A stretch of 64,000 nt of DNA from positions 13,288,363 to 13,352,362 of the forward strand of contig NC_064535.1 of NCBI RefSeq assembly GCF_023856365.1. Reading direction: 5' to 3'. Below are positions 55,601 through 64,000 of the stretch, in pieces. Below the pieces are notes generated by a model. It had not been told where the DNA came from. It saw only the letters and a program-made list of their open reading frames with translations, and made no database searches. Made by a program: the position numbers and the translations under genes. How positions within the stretch are numbered: position 1 is the stretch's first letter; each line of letters opens with the position of its first letter. This DNA is from Brienomyrus brachyistius. Lineage: Eukaryota > Chordata > Actinopteri > Osteoglossiformes > Mormyridae.

Positions 55601-58600
55601 CTTAATACATTTCCACAAGATAAATGATTTTGTTTACAGGTTCTTTATAAGAACCTCAAAGCATCTAAATTGTATTCTTTATCGTTGTCATGACTGTCTT
55701 CGTTTAAATACATAAAGGAAGTGAGAAGGAGAAATCGTGTAGGTGAAGCGTTCTCCCAACCACACTTATAAAATAGCTTTGAGTGTTCATTCAGCTTGAG
55801 TGTATGGTTTTTCTATCAAAGGTGCCATATCCAGTTTTATTGGAAGACAGGTGTCCATTGATATTACAGGGATTGCTTGTAGATGGGGGCCTTTAGGGGG
55901 AAGTCGGGGATTCACATGGGAGCACCTGCAAAATTTTTAAGAAGTGTGAAACGGTGGGAAAAACATGCTGTGAAGTTGAAAGCATATCCTATCCTATGGG
56001 TACCCCCCCCCCCCAATTTGTTATTTTAAATTGCAAATCAGAAACTGTTATCATTATTTAAAGTGACTTGATTGAAATCAAAATGAACATAATTACAATT
56101 CCTAAAAAAAATCACTTTAAGATATTTTTTTAAATATCACTTTATTTCATTCTAAGATATTACAAATAATTAGATTTGTATCTAATTAGTGGCGTGCACA
56201 ATAAGTCAAAATGTTGTCTAATATAAAAATCTCCGAACAACAAAACAAAGCTGTAAACTGTAAGCGAATGCCAGCCGCCCATCTGCAGCAAAGACAGTTT
56301 CCGTTCCAAACCATGTCTTTATGCAGTTGTTAATTGCACAATAAATAAACTGTACTGTTCCAGAAAGCAGCTGTTTTCTGAAAATACAACCAAATTCTAT
56401 CTGCAGTCTTATTCTGGCTGCAGCCTTGTACAGGCTACCAACATCCGTCCATATCCATCTTCCATCTGCTGGTTTTGCCCATGGTAGCACTGGGACCTGG
56501 AGTCCATTCTTAGGCAATGCAAGGCAAGGCACAAGGCTGGGGTATTTGCATGGAATATATCCCAAAGTATGCCTGGTTTACCGCTGGATAAAGCAAATAG
56601 CTTGTAGAACATTTCATAGATCCGGAGAAGAGAAGTAAGTGCTGTGTTTGGTATTCAGAAAATTAGCATTAGAGATGAACCAGCCTGGACTGGTCACTTC
56701 CAAACTCTACCACTTAAAGTAAGGCACCATTGCACATAATTTTAAACAAATCAGTGGTGCTGCACCCATGCATCTCCGTGCCCCAAGTCAGAGCGTCTGT
56801 CGTGATACAACGCCATTATTAAAAACACTACCAGCCGTGCGATTGGCCCAGTGACGCGTTTAACCTTGCCGTCGTTTCCCGCTTCATTAAGTGTACTTTG
56901 ATGTGATCTGCATTCCTTCCCGGGGTCACAATAAATCAGCGGCGAATGGGAGACGTGACCCGAACCGCGTGCTCTCCCCCAGTAGGGACGGGGAGTTCGT
57001 CAACATGGCAGCTGCTACAGCTGCTTCCAGATCCAGAGATGGAGCTACAAGTGAGGGCTACCTGACAGCAAAATCCCAGCGTTCATCACCTCATCCAGTC
57101 AGCTCTAAGCATCTTCAAATTCTTATCTAATTTTATTTATCGCTAGATACCAAGTTTTTCCTAGTACATGTAAAAGTTAAATATTAAGTATTTGAAAGAT
57201 ATGATTTATAATCGAAACTACTTTTACTATTAATATCAGGGCATAGCTGGAAATTGTCACTCTGTCGGTAAATTTTGCGGGGGGAAAACTAATTTGGAAA
57301 ATGATGGTATGTGGAGGGCTTCCTACAAAATATTCTGGGGTCCACAGACAACGCTGGCCCGCCTAAATCTGTGTTTGCCCCTTTGACACCTCTGATCACT
57401 ATTGTAAGAAACAGGTCGGGAGATTATGGAGTTTGTCATTGTTGAAAAGAATAACATTAAATCAGTTGAATAGCCTCTGCAGTGTATTATATAATCAGAA
57501 GATTGTTCAGGCGCACTGTCATCTTTACAGGAGGATGCTTCCAGAGTTGTGTTTTTTAACTTTGACATCATCCTGGAGAAAACCTGTGAATTTCCCATCT
57601 GTCGTGCCCTCAGTTCAAGCCTGAACTCGATCGCCGGTGTAACCCAAAGCATACCGAGGCAGTGAGGTATCTTAGATGCCGACAGCTACCAAAAAAAGGT
57701 TCATGTAGGCAGTGTGATAGTGCCAGATGTAGCCATGCAGGACGCAGAGCCCGGATGGTAAAGAGAAGAGAGATAGATTGTGCTGCTGAGTAGCTGAAGC
57801 AGGCAGTTTTGAAAAGTGTCCTGACTGGGTCCAGGGCCTCCACCGACTATTTATGTGGGACATAAAATAGCATGAGATCTTCTCTTCGGTACAACAAAGA
57901 GTCATTAGAAGGCTAGACTCTGTGTAGCATGTGCTTGCAATTATGCAACATACCTTTCATCTCCTATTTCTCGTAATGCGTGTTTATGTTGTGAGTATAA
58001 AAAGATTCTCTTCCAGTTCTTTATGTAATGTCTATTGCAATTTAAAACACTTATCAACTCAGAAGAACTGGCCAAATTCATGCATAAAACAGTAATGAGA
58101 GACAGGTGAAGGACCAGCACCAGTCATTCTTCATATATTTGGTGAGCTGAGATCATCTATTATTTTTTTTGCCACTGCATCACCGTGCATTTGTAATGTC
58201 TTTCTGTCACAAATACGCTGCACATGTGAGTTTTAGCCATATGTTCCAAGCCGTTCCAGAGTAAATACGCTGAGGAATCTGGGCTCCTCGTGCACCTGAT
58301 CCTTCCGCCTGGTTCAGTTGGGCTTTCTTTCCCGCTAATCTGCTGGGATTATTCGGGAAATTTCTGAGCTTCTTTTCCCATGAAGGTCTTTCCTGTTCTC
58401 CCAGTGATTCACGCATGGCACAGTATGCATCGCAAATCTGCTTAATTTATGTTGTCATCTCTTTTCTTTCTTACTTGCTTTCTTTTCTACAACTCTGTGT
58501 TCCTCTCATCCCCCTTCCCTACTTTCCTCGATTCCCTCTCCTCCTCTCCTTCCCTCACTTCCTTCACTCCACCTCCATCTCTCCCTCTCATCCTCTGGCT

Positions 58601-61600
58601 CCCCTCGATTCTGCAGCACCCTCGAGTTGCCCGTCTCTTGAGGCACCAGCCCACGGAAGGAAGTTCGGCACCCGATACCTGGTAGGGCACGAGGTTCATT
58701 TCACATGCGACCCCGGCTACCACCTGGTTGGGTCAGCCACTCGGGTCTGCCAGGAAAACGGCAGCTGGAGCGGGCTGACTGCTCTCTGCAGAGGTAAATC
58801 CCAAACCCAAAGAACTCCATGAGGCTTTCTGGGAGAAGCCCATACATGTGATTAGCCACTAAACTGCTTGACCAATGAATATTTTTCATCAGTGTTCCCT
58901 CTGAAATTATTTAAGGCTTTAAATTTAGCTTCATAGCCAAGGTCCACAACACACTACCTTCTGAGCAGACTTCTGGCTTTGCGTAAAGGATGCTGGATGC
59001 CATCTCTATAATAAATGACCAAGAGGATGCTGTTGTTACTGATTCAATTGCCACATAGAAAGAGAGCTTCCATAGTGGTGAAAAATACATCCAGCATCTG
59101 CAAAAAGTTGGTTTTCCTGCCCCCAGCAAATACTTAACCACACGTGGTTCCTCAATTTATTGAGACCAAAGTGAAAGGAGAAATGAAAAACAAATAAAAC
59201 AAACTCAGGAGAAAGAGGTTCCCCTACAACCACACATTAATCCTACCATGATACGCAGAACATTAAACCCAGTGCAAAGCCAGCCATCTACAAACAGTAC
59301 ATGCTTCAGCCAAAACCATAATCTCCCAAACTGCAGACCTAAACTGGATCTGCAGGATCATTGACACTTTGGTCAGGTTCTGAAAAATGGAAGTAGGGGA
59401 GACCAGATGCATTATTTGGACAGGCAGACAGACAGGCTCATCCTTTACATCAATGGTAAGCATTCCTGATCTTGGGGTGCCGGCATCCAGCATGCAAACA
59501 CATAAAATTAAATGAGAATTATGGAAAAGAAGGGGGCTGCCTGGATTGTTGCACACGGTACCGAAATGATATGCATCCTGCTCTGCCTATATACCTATTT
59601 AGCTCTGGATGTCTTGTGGTCCTCTGGGTGTAGACAGGTCATGTGATGAGAGTGGTGTGACAAAACGTCAAATATGTTAATGGAGAAGCATGACAGAATC
59701 CCACTATGGGATTTGGAAAATAAAATATTCTCTGTTACTGGGTGGGGTGTGTTGGAGAGGATTAGAAAAGACTGCCCCCCCTCCCCAACACAAACACCCC
59801 CTACCCCACAGCTCCCAAACCCATACCCTCCCTCCATCCTATCTGAATTGGTGGAATTCCTCAGTCCGAGCTGCATGGCGGCCATATTATTTGACTGCCC
59901 CGAGAAGATGTCGGGGTGACCTTGGTGAAACCCTCTGAATGCCAGGCTGAAAAGAGAGAGCTGGATGGGAACATGGAGGGGAGGGCTGGGGGGGCAGGAG
60001 TCAGTGAAAGGGGCTCCACACACTGCAGATAAGGGGGAATAAAGAGGTCATTCTTCATGCTCTTGGGGACTCCTCGCCTCACTGAACGGCGCTCTCGTCA
60101 AAGTGGCATTAAATGTCTCAGGACACAGAAAAGCACCTGTGCTGCATTCCTCACAGCCCTGCATTTCGGCCCCTCATCCCCCTCAGCCCCCGCTTGCCCA
60201 TTCTTTTCCTCATTCCCAGGTCCAGCACCGACTAGATTCACTGTAAGACAATTCCCCCACTGGACTCTTGAAAGCTGGCGTTCGGTTGCAGTAGGCTGAG
60301 GTCACGGTCACATACACCTCATTAAATGGACCCATGGTCTTAACAGCAGACAAGTACGCCAAGCATGCTGTCGATGGTCTCCTTGGCTGGTCTCTTGGAA
60401 CTGGCTAAGATAATCTAAATGCTGGAGCTACTCTGTGCTCTAGTGTGGCTGACCAAAAAGTGAGAAGAAGGATCACTCAAGGCCTGATACAATGTTATTC
60501 CTGTGGCAGTTCCCAGGGGCCGAGAAACACGAGAGCGGTTCCAAATTTAGGGGTCCATACCTTAAAGGCTGCATTGATGATGGAGAAAAAAGCTTAAATA
60601 GTTGTAGGAGATTTAAAAATATCCTGGAAAGCAAAGCAGACAAATAAACAGGAGAGGGGCAGGAGATTAGAGCGTCTGCAGTGTTACTCAGACTCACAGA
60701 CCTCTGAAAGCCTGATTTTTTGTAAATAAACCATTTCAGGATGGAAAGATAGGACCTCGGATCTGAGGGTTTTCTCACAAACACTCGGTGTTTGCATATT
60801 AATGCAATTTGAATGGTTTTACAGTCAGAACTGTAGCAAGCTGGTCTTGTTTTCCGGAAATCAGTAGTAGCTTATGCGCCAAAGCATTTGAAAAACATCT
60901 TTCACCATTCAGATTTACGTATTTATCTTCACTATCAATGGTAAGGCACATTGTGTGGCACAACCAGAGACAGTTTTCATTAATGTCGATGAAAGCTGCG
61001 AAATGAAACACGAAGAGCATGGCATTGTACTGCACAAACACGGCCTACTTCTCACAACACAGCATCATGTAGTAAACATTTCAATCAGTCCCCCAAGCCC
61101 CTTGTGAGCCTCCCAGACTGACTAAAAGTATTTATAGTAGCCAGAGGCAGACTAACTTCTCTGGGGGCCCAAGGGTGACATGAGTGGGGGGGGGGGGGGT
61201 TAAGTGAACTATGTTTTAGAGATGAAAGAGAAACTAGAGGGAATTTAAAATGATGGAACATCAATAATATGCTAATCAAAGTGTGGGATGCCAGCGGTAA
61301 AACTTACCAATCAGGGTGGTGGTGGGACTGTTGTCCTCGATTGGGGGGAGGGGGGATCACACCGGTGGATTGATCGGGTAAATTTAAGAAGATTAATGTT
61401 CCCTCTTTTGCCGTGGCCTTTGGCTGTAGCCTAGGATAGCCAGCTCCTTACTCCGCCCCAGAGGCTAAGGTTATTCTTGAATTTTTGCACATGTGTCATG
61501 AATTCCTCTGTTTGAGAGCCAAATCAAGGAACATAGCATAGGTGTAACTACACCGGGCTGCAACTCGAAATGTTTGAAGCCTGTATCATGCTCATTACAC

Positions 61601-63784
61601 ACGGAAATTAGGTGGCCCAAACGCATCCATTTCTGGGCTCTCTCTGTACGTGGGGACTGCTAGCTGCCACGGATGGATATTGTCCCCTAAAAGTCATGTC
61701 CTGCAGTTTGTTTAATGAAGTGATGCTTATGACTTTCTCAGCATTGGATCATCTCTTTCGGCAGGTTTACTTCTCCCTGGTGTGGATTTCTAATGCCAGT
61801 GGGCAGATGCCCAGCAGCACTTGAAAGAAATCAGCCTTGCTGCCTCTAGGTCACAACACTGACCTAATTTTGTGTCAGGCTCCATGGATCTCATTAAGCT
61901 TGTCGGGAAAGTGACACAGAGATTTAAAAGTGTGTACCCTCTTACATTACCTTGGCTTCAAGGTAGACACTTATGTCACTTGCTGTTTATTGAGTTTTTC
62001 TTTTTGTTTTCTTGCCAAAAAATACATGAAAACATTCTAGCTCTTGATCTTTTATGCATGTTGGAAGACTGCAGCATAGCACGAGCCTTGAGGTAAAGCT
62101 CTTTGATGTTGGATGTTGTGTATTGAGTCGTAATGAAATCATTTCAATCGTACAGATGCCAACAGGTGTGCCAGTAACCCTTGTCAGAATGGAGGAACCT
62201 GTGTGGAGGGAATCAACCAGTACAAGTGTACCTGTCCTCAGAACTGGAGTGGATCCCACTGTCAACACCAAACCCAGACAGGTCTGTCGCTCACTAGCCT
62301 TATGAGCTTTCAGCCCAAACTGTCATGTACACCATCCTGTACTCCTGCCCCTGACCACTTCACTTGCCAGTGACTTCCTGTATTAGCAGAGCCAAGCTGG
62401 TTTGTACCAGAACAAGGATGATCCGTTGCCAAGCAACCCGTGTCCCTCTATGGACACCATGGTCTAGTTCTGTGTGTCCCACTCTGCTTCTCGGGGAGCC
62501 ACAGACAGTCCATGTTTTTGCTCCCTCCCAGCTCCCTACAGGACTGTCTGGCAGGGTGTTCAGAGGGAGCAAAAACATGGACTGACTGTTGGTCCCTAAG
62601 GACCAGACTGGGAAACACTAGTTTGTTGTCAAAATGATGAGTGCAGGACATGAAGGTTTGTTAGCTGTCCAATTGAGCACAGGCCCTCCCCAGACCTCAG
62701 GGTTAAATCAGCACCACTGCCTCCACTCTCGCTTCCAGCGCCCCCCGAGTGGAGCGTGATGAACGACCCGGCTTTCAGCAGGAAGCCACGATGTGCCAAG
62801 GTGGACCGGGCCCAGCACTGCAGCTGTGATGCCGGCTTTCACATGAGCGGCACCTCCGACAGCAGCATTTGCCAGGGTACGTTCTCGACCTGGCCCCATC
62901 GAGTGCTGCTTAAGTAGGCCTCAGTCCTGCCAGAGGGAGCCTGGAGCTCTGAGCCTGGTACTGCCAGGAAGGGGACTGGGTTTATTATTTTATCAAGCAG
63001 TGTCACTAAGAAATGGGGTCTGACCTCATCTGTTACAAGCCAGGGAAGACGTGAAACAGAGGTATATGGAAGACAATAAAAATTGTAACCTCATGGTGAG
63101 TTTTGTGCTACTGTTGAATTAGCTAATCTGTGTACAGTCTAAAATCAGTCTATAGACTGGCAAACACGGCAAACCTGAAAAGAGCAGTAAAACATAATGT
63201 TCGCATGGCTATAAATGAATGTGAACTGTTTGCGGATAGTTAACTCCAAGGCAGCCACCTTTAAAGTTTAGTGAAAGCTGCAACAAGGTCAACAAACCCG
63301 AAGACGAAGGGGGGGGTGTTTAGCTAGACAAAGCACGGCGCAGTCAGTCGTCATGGTCACTCCTGGCTGACTCATCTCATCTTTTTTTTCTTATCCACAG
63401 CCTTTGTGTTTTGTAGGACATGTGAAGACCTTTGAGTCTCAGTAGGCCTATTAATATTGGGCTGGATGGTCTGGAAGCTGGCTGTACAGAGGAGCCTCTG
63501 TCTCTCTGTCTCTCTGTTCTCATTTTCCCAGGCAACAGTCTGGTTCTGTGTCTCTCCCTGATCCTCCCACCCTGAGCCCAGCATCCTGAGCTATGCGTGA
63601 GATCGCATGACACCCTCGTGCCTTTGTGCTCGCTCTTCCCCCGCAGATGTGAACGAGTGCGAGGTGTACAAGGTGGAGAGGGGCGGCAAACTGTGCGCGC
63701 ACGCCTGCGTCAACATCCCTGGCTCGTACCGCTGCTCTTGCCCCGCCGGATACAGGTTGCTGCCGGATGGACGGAGCTGCGAGG
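52618..63784 (+). CDS. fbln7: Fibulin-7, first six coding exons (3' end beyond window)
   Basis: Exons: 52618-52695, 55082-55244, 58617-58793, 62156-62281, 62739-62876, 63647-63784. All later junctions share the same split-codon phase, typical of shuffled extracellular modules. The product is a secreted matrix glycoprotein with roles in cell adhesion. Order seen: signal peptide (1 to about 23, [15 protein letters not shown]); a helical segment (27-75) with [21 protein letters not shown] resembling the human coiled coil; a Sushi domain in exon 3 (Cys85, Cys of [15 protein letters not shown], final Cys-Arg); an EGF-like domain in exon 4 ([12 protein letters not shown]...CTCPQNW); a partial EGF in exon 5 ([11 protein letters not shown]); and a calcium-binding EGF in exon 6 (DVNECEVY...[18 protein letters not shown]). 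Human FBLN7 is 439 aa; about 273 residues are here. The exon 6 donor GTATGC at 63785 leads out of the window. Confidence 0.96.
55245..58616 (+). other. fbln7: fbln7 intron 2, no gene seen
   Basis: About 3.4 kb between the coiled-coil and Sushi exons. It contains a C run near 56005-56014 and a strongly pyrimidine-rich tract at 58460-58616 leading into the Sushi acceptor. A fish repeat fragment of the 'catccgtccatatccatcttccatctgc' type lies near 56443-56600. Confidence 0.6.
58794..62155 (+). other. fbln7: fbln7 intron 3, no gene seen
   Basis: About 3.4 kb without a supported exon between the Sushi and first EGF exons. It holds a G run at 61185-61198 and a purine-rich tract near 61341-61355. 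No coding or RNA gene is recognised. Confidence 0.6.
62464..62623. mobile_element. hAT-type MITE in an fbln7 intron
   Basis: Imperfect foldback: left arm '...tgtgtcccactctgcttctcggggagcc' and inverse right arm '...tgtttcccagtctggtccttagggacc', both followed by agtcCATGTTTTTGCTCCCT. CTAGTT occurs at both borders (62464-62469 and 62618-62623), probably part of an 8-bp duplication. It is a relative of the element at 35763-35934. Confidence 0.7.
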
Positions 63785-64000
63785 GTATGCCAGGGGCCGC
63801 TGCGATGCACGAGCTCGCGACTCCCGGGCCTTGGGATTGCAATAAACAACATGGCCATTAGGTGTGATGAGGTCATGGGAAAGAGACCTCACAGGATCAA
63901 ATTAGGGAAATGTGGCAGCAGAACACAGGGTGGACGCTTATGCCGTCAGCCAGGCGTGGGACTGTTTTTGAGCAGTGGTGCAGCAGAGGTATACCGGGGC

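Noticed and set aside
59595..60300. Overlapping ORFs in fbln7 intron 3
   Set aside because: Low-complexity Pro/Ser-rich translations on both strands, with no domain and no splice context.
1..64000. CRISPR arrays, operons, prophage or bacterial defence systems
   Set aside because: The window is clearly spliced vertebrate DNA; short repeats are microsatellites and transposon arms.

Overview
This window is nuclear DNA from a ray-finned fish, most likely a teleost. Genes are split by GT-AG introns, the encoded proteins are vertebrate orthologues, and the spaces between genes and the introns are full of fish-type repeats: tRNA-derived SINEs, hAT and Tc1/mariner miniature elements, and a 5'-truncated LINE. 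I see no prokaryotic, organellar or CRISPR content.

Layout: (1) 38-604 (+), the last two coding exons of a nucleoplasmin-family gene. (2) 604-4676, repeat-rich intergenic DNA with a Tc1/mariner-type MITE and a LINE fragment flanked by a 12-bp target duplication. (3) 4677-6713 (+), nanp, two coding exons. (4) 7532-18016 (-), polr1b, 15 coding exons, 1134 aa. (5) 22487-27031 (-), ttl, 7 coding exons, 404 aa, with a long inferred 3' UTR. (6) 28721-37410 (+), a large divergent member of the alpha-catenin/alpha-catulin/vinculin superfamily, about 1435 aa, three quarters of it in one 3.25-kb exon. (7) 38468-49583/49637 (-), zc3h6, 12 coding exons, with an AT-AC U12-type intron between the codons of CCCH fingers 2 and 3. 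(8) 52618 to beyond the window end (+), fbln7, first six coding exons: signal peptide, coiled coil, Sushi, EGF-like domains.

The genes do not form a pathway. From memory, fbln7, zc3h6, ttl and polr1b are also neighbours on human chromosome 2q13-q14, so this is a conserved vertebrate linkage block. The nucleoplasmin-like gene and nanp are joined at one end, and the catulin-like gene sits between ttl and zc3h6. Exon boundaries were derived by reading splice sites and checking reading-frame phase through each gene; each full model closes exactly in frame. The most unusual items are the catulin-like gene, its intron miniature transposons (one ending 24 bp before an exon), and the AT-AC intron of zc3h6.
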